Below, piece by piece: positions 44,807-54,210 of a stretch of DNA of 64,000 nucleotides. Location of the stretch: positions 2,533,501-2,597,500 of the forward strand of contig NZ_JAUTBL010000002.1 of assembly GCF_030819275.1 (NCBI RefSeq), given 5' to 3'. The stretch comes from Agrobacterium larrymoorei (GTDB lineage: Bacteria > Pseudomonadota > Alphaproteobacteria > Rhizobiales > Rhizobiaceae). Positions within the stretch are counted from its first letter, which is position 1, and each line of letters starts with the position of its first letter. Position numbers and translations under genes: made by a program. Below the pieces are notes generated by a model that did no database searches, was not told where the DNA came from, and was given only the letters and a program-made list of their open reading frames with translations.

Positions 44807-46309
44807 ATGACCGACACCAAGACGACCGAAACGACTGCCCTGTCCTCCGACGCCACCGAAGTGCGCCGCCAGAAGCTGGCGCTTTTGCGCGACAAGATCG
44901 GCGACGTGTATCCGGCGCATTTCCACCGCACGCTGACCAATGCCGAGCTTGCGGAAAAATATGCCGATATCGAGCCGGATGTCGAAACGGGCGATACGGT
45001 CACGGTTGCCGGTCGCGTCTACTCCTCGCGCAATTCCGGCATGTTCATGGATATCCATGATGCCTCCGGCAAGGTGCAGATCTTCTCCCACAAGGATACC
45101 ACTCCGGAAGCGGCACGCGAGATGCTGCCGATGATCGACATTGGCGACATCATTGGTGTCACCGGCAAGGTGCGCCGCACCAAGCGCGGCGAGCTGACGA
45201 TCAACGCTGAAGAGATCACCATGCTCACCAAGTCGCTTCTGCCGATGCCGGAGAAGTGGAACGGTATTTCCGACGTCGAGATCCGCTATCGCAAGCGCCA
45301 TCTGGACATCCTTTCCAACGAGGAATCCAAGCTGCGCTTCCAGCAGCGCTCCAAGATCATTTCCGGCATCCGCCGCTTCATGGAGGCCGAAGGCTTCCTC
45401 GAAGTCGAAACCCCGATGCTGCAGACGGTCTATGGCGGCGCGACTGCCGACCCGTTCAAGACCTTCCACAACACGCTGAAGATGGACATGTATCTGCGCA
45501 TCGCGCCGGAACTGTTCCTGAAGCGCACGCTGGTATCCGGCCTTTCCGACAAGGTCTTCGAGGTCAACCGCAACTTCCGCAATGAGGGTGTGTCGACACG
45601 GCACAATCCCGAATTCACCATGCTGGAATGCTACTGGGCCTATGCCGACTACGAGGACATTATGAGCCTTGTGGAGCGCATGTTCGAGACGCTGGCAATC
45701 GCCATCCACGGCACCACCGAGCTGGACTTCCAGGGTCAGAAGATTTCCTTCAAGGGTCCGTTCAAGCGTGTGCCGATGCCCGATGCCGTCAAGGAAGCAA
45801 CCGGCATCGACTTCCTCGCGATCAAGACCGATGAGGAAGCCCGCGCCGCCGCCAAGGCCGCCGGCTTCGAAGTCGAGAAGGACTGGACCTGGGGCGAATG
45901 CCTCGCCTTCATCTTCGAAGAGAAGGTCGAAGGCACGCTGATCCAGCCAAGCCACGTGACGCATTTCCCCAAGGACATCTCGCCCTTCGCCAAGGAAGTG
46001 CCGGGCGAGCCGCGCCTCGTCGAGCGTTTCGAAAGCTATTGCAACGCCTGGGAAGTGGGCAACGCCTTCTCCGAACTGAACGACCCGGAAGAACAGCGCC
46101 GCCGCATGGTGGAGCAGCTGGAACAGGCCCACGCCCGCGGCGAAAAGGACAAGCAGCTGGACGACGAGTTCCTCGACGCCATCGACCAGGGCATGCCGCC
46201 CGCCGGTGGCCTCGGCATCGGCGTCGACCGTCTGGTCATGCTGCTGACCAACGCCCCGTCCATCCGCGACGTCATCCTCTTCCCGGCCCGCCGCCAGAAG
46301 GCCGACTGA
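44807..46309 (+). CDS. lysS: Lysyl-tRNA synthetase, class II
   Basis: A 500-residue class II synthetase with an N-terminal OB-fold anticodon domain (about 60-165; VTVAGRVYSSRNSGMFMDIHD). Motif 2 is FRNEGVSTRHNPEFTMLE and motif 3 GLGIGVDRLVMLL. All catalytic segments are present. It probably shares the gltX transcript. After the stop, a GGACCG/CGGTCC hairpin (46326-46348) may end transcription; there is no T run. Confidence 0.95.
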   Translation: MTDTKTTETTALSSDATEVRRQKLALLRDKIGDVYPAHFHRTLTNAELAEKYADIEPDVETGDTVTVAGRVYSSRNSGMFMDIHDASGKVQIFSHKDTTPEAAREMLPMIDIGDIIGVTGKVRRTKRGELTINAEEITMLTKSLLPMPEKWNGISDVEIRYRKRHLDILSNEESKLRFQQRSKIISGIRRFMEAEGFLEVETPMLQTVYGGATADPFKTFHNTLKMDMYLRIAPELFLKRTLVSGLSDKVFEVNRNFRNEGVSTRHNPEFTMLECYWAYADYEDIMSLVERMFETLAIAIHGTTELDFQGQKISFKGPFKRVPMPDAVKEATGIDFLAIKTDEEARAAAKAAGFEVEKDWTWGECLAFIFEEKVEGTLIQPSHVTHFPKDISPFAKEVPGEPRLVERFESYCNAWEVGNAFSELNDPEEQRRRMVEQLEQAHARGEKDKQLDDEFLDAIDQGMPPAGGLGIGVDRLVMLLTNAPSIRDVILFPARRQKAD

Positions 46310-46487
46310 GTTTCAGAGGCGCGAAGGACCGTCGCGATGCGGCGGTCCGAGGAGAGAAATGAGGACGGTGAAAGGTTCGTGCCTTCCATGGCAACCTTCG
46401 ATCTTGCTGCTCGCATTCTCGCAGAATTGACGAATAACTTAAAAGCATGAGGCGGCGAGACAGCCTCATCTCACTCCAACACCCCAA

Positions 46488-47657
46488 TCAATGCTCGGGC
46501 TTCGGAGCCTCTGCGGCGTGGTCGCCGCCAGCGGCAGCCTCATGTCCAGCCGATGCCTGTGCCACAGGCGCATCGTGCCCACCAGCTGCCTCACCGGAAG
46601 CGGCATCGTCCTGTGCGGCAGGCTCTTCCGCCACGGCTGGCGCGCTATGACCCTCTGCCTCGCCATGGTTCTCCGAAACCGGAGCATCGCCGTGGCCTTC
46701 AGCCGCTGCTGGCTCGCCATGGCCTTCTGCTGCTGGCTGCTCGGCCGCCACCGCCGTCGTCTCGCCCTTGCCGAAAAGCAGCGATTTGATGTAGCCGAAG
46801 CTGAACATGCTTTCGCTTTTGCCTTCAGGTGTCGAGGTCAGGAGCGGTTCGGCAGAGCCGTGGCCGCTACCCTCTGCATTGGCAGGCGCATCATGTCCGC
46901 CTTCGGCCGGTTTTTCACCACCACCGTGACCATCGCCTTCAGCGCCATGCCCGTCCGAAGCCTTGGCGTCGGCGCCGTGGCCATCCGATCCCTTGCTGTC
47001 ACCGTGTCCGCCAGCCTCAGCACCGTGACCGGCAGGCTCTCCATGGCCACCAGCCGGAGCACCATGGCCGTCGCCAGCAGGGGCAACGACCGGATCGACG
47101 CAATCGGCAAATTCGGTCAATGATGCGGTTATCGCCTTGGCGTCTTCAACCGGCAGATCGATGCGCAGGCCATAAAACTGGCCGTCATCGGCAACGGCGC
47201 CATCGTAATAATAGGCGGAATAATTCTGTGAAGCCGCGCCTTCCGGCAGCTTGCTGAGATCGGCGATATAGACCGCCTGCGCGGCAATCGATCGGCCGCG
47301 CATGTCGGCGCGCATCTGCGGGCCCTTGGTATCCAGCACCGAGACCTGAACGAGATCGGGATGGTCCTTGTCGTAAATGGCCTTGGCCACGCGCAGCGCC
47401 GTCTTCATGCGCTCGGGGCCATCGCCGCCGTCGGTGCGGACGAATTTTCGGATCCAGACCGAACCATTCTTCTTGATCTTGACCGTCTGCGCCGTCTTGC
47501 ATTCCAGGCCGTTCTGCACGACCTCGTCGGGGCCGAAGAGCTGATCCCTGCCGACGACAATGGCAGCAACGCCGGAGGCACCGCCGAGAAGGAGGATACC
47601 GCCGCCAATCAACACCACTTTGCGGGAAAACCGTATTCTTTTGAACACTGCTTTCAC
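46488..47657 (-). CDS. Membrane-anchored protein with His/Gly-rich tail
   Basis: About 389 residues. A single membrane helix near the N-terminus (KVVLIGGGILLLGGASGVAA, about 13-33) is followed by a compact extracytoplasmic domain (about 40-200; NGLECKTAQTVKIKKNGSVW, GPQMRADMRGRSI), then a low-complexity tail of about 180 residues rich in Ala, Gly, Glu and His. The tail has 17 His, mostly as GH or GHG, as in metal-buffering tails. It is transcribed away from sitABCD. I do not recognise a family. GTG at 47657 is my choice, because the further frame to 47756 reads like non-coding sequence. Confidence 0.65.
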   Translation of the reverse strand: MKAVFKRIRFSRKVVLIGGGILLLGGASGVAAIVVGRDQLFGPDEVVQNGLECKTAQTVKIKKNGSVWIRKFVRTDGGDGPERMKTALRVAKAIYDKDHPDLVQVSVLDTKGPQMRADMRGRSIAAQAVYIADLSKLPEGAASQNYSAYYYDGAVADDGQFYGLRIDLPVEDAKAITASLTEFADCVDPVVAPAGDGHGAPAGGHGEPAGHGAEAGGHGDSKGSDGHGADAKASDGHGAEGDGHGGGEKPAEGGHDAPANAEGSGHGSAEPLLTSTPEGKSESMFSFGYIKSLLFGKGETTAVAAEQPAAEGHGEPAAAEGHGDAPVSENHGEAEGHSAPAVAEEPAAQDDAASGEAAGGHDAPVAQASAGHEAAAGGDHAAEAPKPEH

Positions 47658-47779
47658 GTCAAACGTCCCGACATAGACAACCTCGTCTAACGCCCTTTTC
47701 TCCCGTCGCGCTTCGTTACGCAACCGGAGCGAAAAGGCCGGATGGTGATACGCCACATCCGTGCAGCCACTGATCTTGA

Positions 47780-48055
47780 TGGCTTCTCATTGAAGAAGAC
47801 TTAATCGGACAGCAAAAACCGCTCAAAACCGGAGTTTTTTGGCTGGACCACCGTCCTGCTCAGAGCAGTATCTGCCCGAAGTGCCGCTCGAACCTCATCG
47901 CAAACGCACCGGCGTCCCTCCCCGGCGTGATACGCGATGAAATGCACGCGGATTGGCAGTCCCTGCTTGGTCCTGCTGGCAGCACAGTGGTCCGTGCCGG
48001 CTATGCTTTGCCACCGCCAAGCGGGCGCCTGCTCTACCTCGAAGCCAAGCGCTAG
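47780..48055 (+). pseudogene. Possible gene remnant
   Basis: An open frame of about 92 codons without a good start codon reads VFWLDHRPAQSSICPKC, then a segment ending RAGYALPPPSGRLLYLEAKR before a stop at 48053. The third-position GC and the CPKC pair look more coding than the opposite strand. The only in-frame ATG is near 47940. It may be a fragment of a lost gene or a short zinc-ribbon-like gene with an unusual start; I cannot decide. The rest of the 540-bp gap to sitA holds the regulatory palindromes. Confidence 0.25.
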
Positions 48056-48107
48056 CCCCGGCCTTTGCACCATCTGAACGGAACAATAGTAGGTCCCAGC
48101 CGTTCAT

Positions 48108-48180
48108 AATGCGAATGATTTGCAATAGCATTGACAATCTTTGCGATGCCTCCCACATTGCTATTGCGAATTAATCGCAA
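48108..48180. promoter_or_regulatory. Mur-box-like palindromes upstream of sitA
   Basis: AATGCGAATGATTTGCAATAGCATT (48108-48132) contains a TGCGAAT/ATTTGCA dyad inside AATGC/GCATT, and TTGCGAATTAATCGCAA (48164-48180) is a near-perfect dyad 20 bp before the sitA ATG. Sequences of the TTGCAAAT type are the sites of Mur, the Fur-like manganese regulator of rhizobial sit operons. Assignment to Mur is from family knowledge. Confidence 0.6.
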
Positions 48181-48199
48181 AAAAGGTTTGATCATCGTC

Positions 48200-49090
48200 A
48201 TGAAGTTGACCCGCTCGACGTTTCTCGCTCTCTGTGCCGTCGCATGTCTGCCTTTCTCCGCCGTCGCGGCGGAAAAGCCAAAGGTGATCACCACCTTCAC
48301 CATCATCGCCGATATGGCCCGCAACGTTGCGGGCGACGCCGCCGACGTCGAGAGCATCACCAAGCCGGGTGCGGAGATCCATAACTACCAGCCAACCCCG
48401 CGCGATATTCTCAAAGCCCGCGATGCCAACCTGGTCTTATGGAACGGACTGAACCTCGAACTCTGGTTTCAAAAATTTCTCGCCAATCTCTCCGGCGTTC
48501 CGAATGTCGTCGTCAGTGACGGCGTGACGCCGATTTCGATCAGCGGCGGCGCCTATAATGGCAAGCCCAACCCACATGCCTGGATGTCGCCGGACAACGC
48601 GCTGATCTATGTCGAGAATATCCGTAAAGCCCTGACTGGGATCGAGCCCGACCATGCGGATGTCTACGCCGCCAATGCCAAGGCCTATTCGGACAAGATC
48701 AAACAGGAAATCCAGCCGATGCGCGACGCCATCGCCGCATTGCCGGAAAACAAGCGCTGGCTGGTGACGAGCGAGGGCGCTTTCTCCTATCTCGCACGCG
48801 ATTTCGGCCTGAAGGAGCTGTTCCTCTGGCCGGTCAATGCCGATAGCCAGGGCACACCGCAGCAGGTGCGCGGCGTGATCGACGCGATGCGTGCCAACAA
48901 TGTCCACGTCATCTTCAGCGAAAGCACCGTGTCGCCCGATCCGGCAAAGCAGGTGGCGAAGGAAACGGGCGCGAACTATGGCGGCATTCTCTATGTGGAT
49001 TCCTTGAGCGAGGCGAACGGCCCTGTGCCGACCTATCTCGATCTTCTGCGCACCACCACAGCCACGATCGTGAAAGGTCTCAGCCAATGA
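48200..49090 (+). CDS. sitA: Mn/Fe ABC transporter binding protein
   Basis: A 296-residue cluster A-I (ZnuA/SitA/MntC type) metal-binding protein with a signal peptide (1-23, ending AVAA). Metal ligands fit His in [12 protein letters not shown], His in [12 protein letters not shown], Glu in IFSESTVSP and Asp in LYVDSLSE. The lack of a His-rich loop points to manganese or iron rather than zinc. It is the first of four overlapping genes. ATG at 48200 is likely; TTG at 48188 after AAAAGG is an alternative. Confidence 0.92.
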   Translation: MKLTRSTFLALCAVACLPFSAVAAEKPKVITTFTIIADMARNVAGDAADVESITKPGAEIHNYQPTPRDILKARDANLVLWNGLNLELWFQKFLANLSGVPNVVVSDGVTPISISGGAYNGKPNPHAWMSPDNALIYVENIRKALTGIEPDHADVYAANAKAYSDKIKQEIQPMRDAIAALPENKRWLVTSEGAFSYLARDFGLKELFLWPVNADSQGTPQQVRGVIDAMRANNVHVIFSESTVSPDPAKQVAKETGANYGGILYVDSLSEANGPVPTYLDLLRTTTATIVKGLSQ

Positions 49091-50004
49091 TGATGGGGAA
49101 ACCGAGACGTGCCGCAAAGCGTCAGTCTGGTCACGATGGGCTGACTGTCGACGATGTGACGGTCACCTATCGCAACGGCCACACGGCGTTGCGCCACGCA
49201 AGCTTCTCGATTCCCAAAGGCACCATCACTGCCCTCGTCGGCGTCAATGGCGCGGGCAAATCCACCATCTTCAAGGCCATCATGGGCTTCGTGCCGCTGT
49301 CTGCCGGCACCGTCTCCATCTTCGGCGAGCCGGCCTCCGCCGCGCTGAAAAAGAACCTCGTCGCCTATGTGCCACAGGCCGAAGAGGTGGATTGGAGCTT
49401 CCCCGTTCTGGTGGAGGACGTGGTGATGATGGGCCGTTACGGCCACATGAATTTCTTCCGCATCCCCACCAAGCGCGACCACCGCATGGTGGAAGAGGCG
49501 CTCGCCCGCGTCAACATGCTGGATTACCGCAAGCGCCAGATCGGCGAGCTTTCCGGCGGCCAGAAGAAGCGCGTTTTTCTGGCGCGCGCACTGGCACAGG
49601 AAGGCAAGGTCATTCTGCTCGACGAGCCCTTTACCGGCGTCGATGTGACGACCGAAGAGCAGATCATCGCGCTGTTGAAATCGCTGCGCGACGAAGGCCG
49701 CATCATGCTGGTCTCCACCCACAATCTCGGCAGTGTGCCGGATTTCTGCGACCGCGCCGTTTTCGTCAAAGGCACGGTCATTGCCTCGGGCAAGACGAAA
49801 GACACCTTCACCGAAGCCAATCTTCAGGCGGCCTTTGGCGGAAGCCTCCGCCACTTCATCCTGGGTGGTGCTGATCTGCATGACGATGCCGACCCGCGGC
49901 ATCTGAAAGTCATCACCGATGACGAACGCCCCTTCGTCATTTACGGCCAGAACAGTCAGGAGACGAGAAGCGATCCGGCGAAGGTGGGAGACACGGAGCG
50001 ATGA
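49087..50004 (+). CDS. sitB: Mn/Fe ABC transporter ATPase
   Basis: A 305-residue ATPase with Walker [10 protein letters not shown], signature [15 protein letters not shown], Walker [13 protein letters not shown] and the switch His in LVSTHNLGS. The C-terminal 60 residues extend beyond the usual domain. It overlaps sitA by 4 bases (ATGA), and three consecutive ATG codons (49087-49095) offer alternative starts. Confidence 0.93.
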   Translation: MMMGKPRRAAKRQSGHDGLTVDDVTVTYRNGHTALRHASFSIPKGTITALVGVNGAGKSTIFKAIMGFVPLSAGTVSIFGEPASAALKKNLVAYVPQAEEVDWSFPVLVEDVVMMGRYGHMNFFRIPTKRDHRMVEEALARVNMLDYRKRQIGELSGGQKKRVFLARALAQEGKVILLDEPFTGVDVTTEEQIIALLKSLRDEGRIMLVSTHNLGSVPDFCDRAVFVKGTVIASGKTKDTFTEANLQAAFGGSLRHFILGGADLHDDADPRHLKVITDDERPFVIYGQNSQETRSDPAKVGDTER

Positions 50005-50861
50005 TCTCCACCCTGCTCGAGCCCTTCACCTATTCCTACATGCTGAATGCCATCTGGGTCAGCGCACTGGTCGGCGGCGTCTGTGGCTTTCTCTCCGCCT
50101 ATCTGATGCTGAAAGGCTGGTCGCTGATCGGCGATGCCCTCTCCCACGCCATCGTTCCAGGCGTGGCGGGCGCTTACATGCTGGGCCTGCCTTTCGCGCT
50201 CGGCGCGTTCTTCTCCGGCGGCCTTGCGGCGGCAGCGATGCTGTTTCTCAACCAGAAGACAAGGCTGAAGGAAGACGCCATTATCGGCCTGATCTTCACT
50301 TCCTTTTTCGGTCTCGGCCTCTTCATGGTGTCGCTCTCGCCCACCTCCATCAATATCCAGACCATCGTTCTCGGCAACATTCTTGCCATCACCACGCAAG
50401 ACACGATCCAGCTGGCGCTGATCGGCGGCATCAGCCTGCTGGTCCTCTCGCTGAAATGGCGGGACTTCATGGTGGTGTTCTTCGATGAGAACCACGCCCG
50501 CACCATCGGCCTGAAGCCGGACGTGCTGAAGGTCATCTTCTTCACCCTGCTCGCCGCCTCCACCGTCGCGGCTCTCCAGACGGTCGGCGCCTTCCTCGTC
50601 GTCGCCATGGTGGTGACGCCCGGTGCCACCGCCTATCTGCTGACCGACCGTTTCGAGCGGCTGATCGGCATGAGCTTCGGCATCGGCGCCGCGACGAGCT
50701 TCATCGGCGCTTACCTGAGCTACTTCCTCGATGGCGCCACCGGCGGTATCATCGTCGTGCTACAGACGCTGATCTTCCTGACCGCTTTCCTGTTTGCGCC
50801 AAAGCACGGCTATCTCGCCTCGCGCGCCAAGGCCCGCGCCGCCCTTGAGGAGCCCGCATGA
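50001..50861 (+). CDS. sitC: Mn/Fe ABC transporter permease 1
   Basis: A 286-residue ABC-3 family permease with eight to nine helices. [21 protein letters not shown] and [24 protein letters not shown] are the family's conserved segments. It overlaps sitB and sitD by 4 bases each, so the operon is tightly coupled. It pairs with SitD as a heterodimer. Confidence 0.93.
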   Translation: MISTLLEPFTYSYMLNAIWVSALVGGVCGFLSAYLMLKGWSLIGDALSHAIVPGVAGAYMLGLPFALGAFFSGGLAAAAMLFLNQKTRLKEDAIIGLIFTSFFGLGLFMVSLSPTSINIQTIVLGNILAITTQDTIQLALIGGISLLVLSLKWRDFMVVFFDENHARTIGLKPDVLKVIFFTLLAASTVAALQTVGAFLVVAMVVTPGATAYLLTDRFERLIGMSFGIGAATSFIGAYLSYFLDGATGGIIVVLQTLIFLTAFLFAPKHGYLASRAKARAALEEPA

Positions 50862-51706
50862 GCGAATATCTCGAACTGGCGCTCCTGCCCTTCCAGCTTC
50901 CCTTCATGCAATATGCCTTCATCATCACGCTGATGATCGCGGTGCCGATGGCAATGCTCTCCTGCCTGCTGGTGTTGAAAGGCTGGTCGCTGATGGGCGA
51001 CGCGGTCTCGCATGCGGTGCTGCCCGGCGTCGTCATCGCCTACATCGTCGGCATTCCCTTTTCCATTGGTGCCTTCATCGCCGGCATGATCTGCGCCCTC
51101 GGCACCGGTTTTCTGAAAGAAAACAGCCGTATCAAGGAAGACACGGTGCTGGGCATCGTCTTTTCCGGCATGTTCGGGCTGGGGCTGGTGCTCTACGTCA
51201 AGGTCCAGAGCGATGTGCATCTGGATCATATTCTCTTCGGCGATATGCTCGGCGTTTCGGTCGCCGATATCATCCAGACCGGCCTGATTGCGCTTGCCGC
51301 CACGCTGTTCCTCGCCATCCTGCGCAAGGATCTGCTGGTGCATGCCTTCGATCCTCAACACGCCAAGGCGATCGGCCTGCCGGTGCGTATCCTGCATTAC
51401 GGCCTGCTTGCCGTCCTGTCTCTTACCGTCGTCGGCGCGCTTCAGGCAATCGGCATCATTCTGTCCGTCGCCATGCTGGTGGCGCCCGGCGCTATTGCCT
51501 TCCTCATCACACGGCGCTTCTCGTCCATGCTAATCGCGGCCGTATCAGTGGCGCTCTTCTCCTCCATCCTTGGCATCTGGCTGAGCTTCCTGATCGACAG
51601 CGCACCGGCCCCCACCATCGTCCTGATCATGAGCGGCCTCTTCATCATGGCCTTCCTGCGTACGACGATGAGGGCGAAAAGGACATCGGCTGCGGCTACA
51701 GTGTGA
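50858..51706 (+). CDS. sitD: Mn/Fe ABC transporter permease 2
   Basis: A 282-residue ABC-3 family permease. GWSLMGDAVSHAVLPGVVIAY and LQAIGIILSVAMLVAPGAIAFL correspond to the same conserved segments in SitC. Two permeases of one family in one operon separate SitABCD from ZnuABC systems. No terminator is obvious after it; the palindrome GTGACGTCAC overlaps the stop. Confidence 0.93.
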   Translation: MSEYLELALLPFQLPFMQYAFIITLMIAVPMAMLSCLLVLKGWSLMGDAVSHAVLPGVVIAYIVGIPFSIGAFIAGMICALGTGFLKENSRIKEDTVLGIVFSGMFGLGLVLYVKVQSDVHLDHILFGDMLGVSVADIIQTGLIALAATLFLAILRKDLLVHAFDPQHAKAIGLPVRILHYGLLAVLSLTVVGALQAIGIILSVAMLVAPGAIAFLITRRFSSMLIAAVSVALFSSILGIWLSFLIDSAPAPTIVLIMSGLFIMAFLRTTMRAKRTSAAATV

Positions 51707-51746
51707 CGTCACGCGGGGGATTCTCGAAAAAGATTCTCGGTACCCT

Positions 51747-51772
51747 GGAACCTCTTCCCTCACTTTTGCGTC
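51747..51772 (+). promoter_or_regulatory. Candidate general-stress (EcfG) promoter
   Basis: GGAAC (51747-51751) is followed after 17 bases by CGTC (51769-51772), close to the alphaproteobacterial EcfG consensus GGAAC-N16/17-CGTT. It lies 132 bp before the DUF1328 gene, a family often in that regulon. Confidence 0.4.
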
Positions 51773-51904
51773 ATTAGTGCATGCCAGCGCACGTGAAGAT
51801 CATTGTGCGACAAGGGCACAGATGAACAAGCACTTAGAGACAAACGAGTGGGTCCCGGACCTTAAGCGTTTGCCCGTTTCAAATCTGACGCAAGAGGAAC
51901 GACC

Positions 51905-52078
51905 ATGCTGAAGTGGGCCCTAATATTTTTCGTGATCTCGATCATCGCCGGCGTTTTCGGCTTCACAGGCATTTCCGCGGCAGCCTCCGGCATCGCCCGA
52001 ATCCTGTTCTTCATCGCCGTGGTCGTCTTCCTCATCTTTCTGGTGCTGGCGCTCATGGCCGGACAGGCGATCCTATAG
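51905..52078 (+). CDS. DUF1328 small membrane protein
   Basis: A 57-residue protein with two helices: [20 protein letters not shown] and [21 protein letters not shown] around a GISAAASG turn, the DUF1328 (YtjA-like) signature. AGAGGAA lies upstream of the ATG at 51905. The function is unknown; the family is common in stress regulons. A terminator follows. Confidence 0.9.
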   Translation: MLKWALIFFVISIIAGVFGFTGISAAASGIARILFFIAVVVFLIFLVLALMAGQAIL

Positions 52079-52103
52079 GGACTGGACAGTCCTGAAATGC
52101 AAA

Positions 52104-52136
52104 AACGGTCGGGTCACCCCGGCCGTTCTTTTTTGG
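52104..52136 (+). terminator. Terminator of the DUF1328 gene
   Basis: An AACGG-CGGG/CCCGG-CCGTT stem around a short loop, followed by CTTTTTT, 26 bp after the stop codon. Confidence 0.85.
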
Positions 52137-52229
52137 TCACATCGATGGCCCGTGTGGCATAGACGAAGACGAGTTTAACCCCTTCGCCACCATCCTTGGT
52201 TCAAGGCCGACGATAAGGCGATACAGAAC

Positions 52230-52961
52230 TTATGCCGTCCAGCCACCATCGATCACATGGATCTGACCCGTGGTAAATCCAGCCTCGTCAGAGGCGAGAT
52301 AGGTCACCAGCGCTGCAATCTCTTCCGGCTTGGCAATGCGACCCATGGGCTGGCGGGCGATGAAGTCGCTGAGCGCCTTTTCGTAATCGCCGGTGGCGCG
52401 CAGGCGCTCATGCAGCGAAGGGCTGTCCACCGTGCCCGGGCAGATGGCGTTGCAGCGAATACCCTTGGTGACGAAATCCGAGGCGATGGACTTCGTCAGG
52501 CCGACGACGGCGGCCTTCGACGCGGTATAGGCAAAGCGGTTCGGCACGCCTTTGACGCTGGAAGCCACTGACGACATGTTGACGATGGCGCCCTTGCCCT
52601 TTTCCAGCATGGCGGGCAAAAAGGCGCGGCAGGTGCGGTACATGGCCTTGGCATTGAGATCAAAGGAGAAATCCCAGTCCTTTTCCTCGCAGTCGAGAAT
52701 GGTGCCGGCATGCACGAAGCCAGCGCAGTTGAAGAGCACATCGGCAGAACCGATCTCGGCGGCAAAGGCCTGAACGGCAGCGCCATCGAGAACGTTCAGA
52801 ACGCGGGTCTCGGCATTCTCAAGTGTCGCGAGAGCCGCTTCGTTGATGTCGGTCGCGATCACGCGCGCGCCCAGTGCGATGAAGCGTTCCGCCGTCGCCC
52901 GGCCGATGCCCTGCGCCGCTGCGGTGATGACCACGGTCTGTCCTGAAAAGTCTTGGCCCAT
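52230..52961 (-). CDS. SDR, DHRS6/2-keto-3-deoxy-fuconate dehydrogenase-like
   Basis: A 243-residue SDR with AQGIG for NAD binding, FNCAGFVHAG, Ser in VNMSSVASSVKG and YTASKAAVVGLTKS. The segment LDCEEKDWDFSFDLN and the VDSPSLHERL region match a subgroup that includes DHRS6 and bacterial 2-keto-3-deoxy-L-fuconate dehydrogenases, acting on hydroxyacids or sugar acids. It is divergent from an IclR regulator, as often found for sugar-acid catabolism. ATG at 52961 follows GGAGGAG. Confidence 0.88.
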   Translation of the reverse strand: MGQDFSGQTVVITAAAQGIGRATAERFIALGARVIATDINEAALATLENAETRVLNVLDGAAVQAFAAEIGSADVLFNCAGFVHAGTILDCEEKDWDFSFDLNAKAMYRTCRAFLPAMLEKGKGAIVNMSSVASSVKGVPNRFAYTASKAAVVGLTKSIASDFVTKGIRCNAICPGTVDSPSLHERLRATGDYEKALSDFIARQPMGRIAKPEEIAALVTYLASDEAGFTTGQIHVIDGGWTA

Positions 52962-53000
52962 AATGGCTCTCCTCCCGCGCCCTCGGGCGCAATATCTCAA

Positions 53001-53037
53001 ATATGCATCGACAATTCATATGTAAACGGTGTATTCA
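53001..53037. promoter_or_regulatory. Candidate IclR operator region
   Basis: An AT-rich stretch between the divergent SDR and IclR genes contains ATATG (53001-53005) and CATAT (53017-53021) as an inverted repeat, and a further TATG/CATA pair ending near 53037. It is weak evidence only. Confidence 0.3.
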
Positions 53038-53074
53038 TAGACCGTCAAGCCAGCTTGCAATCAATAGAGGCCCG

Positions 53075-53839
53075 ATGACGGAAGACGATAGCGATAGATA
53101 CCGCGCACCGGCGCTCGACAAGGGGCTGGATATTCTCGAGCTTCTGGCCCGCACCGATGGCGGGCTGACCCAGGTGGAAATCGCCAAGGCGCTCGGCAAG
53201 AGCCCGAATGAGTTCTATCGCATGCTGGATCGCCTGGTCCGCCGCGGCTATGTGCAGCGCCAGGATGGAGATCGCTTTACCCTGACTCTGAAGATGTTCG
53301 GGCTCGCCCATTTCCACCAGCCGGTCCGGCGGCTCGTCTCCTTCGCCGCACCGATGATGCGAGATTTTTCCGCCAAAGCGCAGCAGGCCTGTCATCTGGC
53401 CGTTTATGATCGCGGCTCGGTGGTCGTCATCGCGCAACAGGAATCGTCCACCTACTGGGCGCTCTCCATCCGCGTCGGCGCGCAGATGAGCCTCTTCAAC
53501 ACCGGCTCCGGTCACGTCCTTCTGGCCTTCCAGAACGAGACCCACCAAGAGTTGATGATTGCCGAACAGCTGCGTGGCGATGAAAAAGAGCTGCCCGCAA
53601 ACCTGCGCGAACGGCTGCAACAGGTAAAGGCTCAAGGGTATGAGAGCATGAACAGCCTGCAAACGGCCGGCGTGCGCAACATTTCCGCCCCGATCCTGAC
53701 CCTCGACGGAACGGCGCTCGCCGTCGTCACCTGTCCCTATATCGGCTCGCTCAACGAAGCGGCGCCCAAGGAGGAGGAGTGTCTGACCCTGATCCGCGAG
53801 ACGGCCCGAGCGATCTCGGAAGTGGTTGCCGGACAGTAA
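53075..53839 (+). CDS. IclR-family regulator
   Basis: A 254-residue IclR regulator. The winged HTH is at about 15-65 (ALDKGLDILELLA, LTQVEIAKALGKSPNEFYRML) and the GAF-like effector domain from about 85 (ACHLAVYDRGSVVVIAQQE). ATG at 53075 follows GAGG; the frame open to 53003 is not supported. It likely controls the divergent SDR gene. Confidence 0.9.
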   Translation: MTEDDSDRYRAPALDKGLDILELLARTDGGLTQVEIAKALGKSPNEFYRMLDRLVRRGYVQRQDGDRFTLTLKMFGLAHFHQPVRRLVSFAAPMMRDFSAKAQQACHLAVYDRGSVVVIAQQESSTYWALSIRVGAQMSLFNTGSGHVLLAFQNETHQELMIAEQLRGDEKELPANLRERLQQVKAQGYESMNSLQTAGVRNISAPILTLDGTALAVVTCPYIGSLNEAAPKEEECLTLIRETARAISEVVAGQ

Positions 53840-54104
53840 GACACTGGGTGCTCTCCACCGAATGTCCTTACGCAAGAATCGTCCACCCGCGTCGCCGTGG
53901 CGTGCGGCAACCACTTGCGCCCTGCCTGATGTCTTCCTCAGAGAGAGCGCCTCATCAGCACGCGCGGTGACAACATTCAATATAACGCCTGTGACGCGCG
54001 GCCCTCAGTTCCCCAGCATCCACTATGGTCATACCGCTTTGATCCGTATCTGAGCCGCTGGACAACGCCGCGCCTTGCCATCTCGTGAAATCTCATCTGG
54101 AGGA
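53840..54104. other. Intergenic region without recognised gene
   Basis: This stretch between the convergent IclR and transaldolase genes (371 bp in total with the terminator) has only short frames without ribosome binding sites. I see nothing further in it. Confidence 0.5.
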
Positions 54105-54146
54105 CGCAAAGAAAAAGCGCGACTGCCAGGGGGAACAGCCGCGCTT
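54105..54146 (-). terminator. Terminator of tal
   Basis: An 11-bp stem AAGCGCGACTG/CAGCCGCGCTT with one mismatch (54115-54146). The A-rich tract to its left is a T-rich tail on the minus strand. It lies 65 bp after the tal stop. Confidence 0.75.
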
Positions 54147-54210
54147 CAAGACTGGAGATCTTATACCAATAAAACGACCGGGCGCCGATTCGGTTCCCGG
54201 CCCTTTGCCA

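Noticed and set aside
44597..46132. 511-codon open frame antisense to lysS
   Set aside because: lysS has all class II motifs on the other strand; the antisense translation matches no family.
46488..47110. Repetitive DNA resembling a repeat array
   Set aside because: The repeats are codons for GH/GHG and Ala/Glu in a protein tail, irregular in spacing, not a CRISPR.
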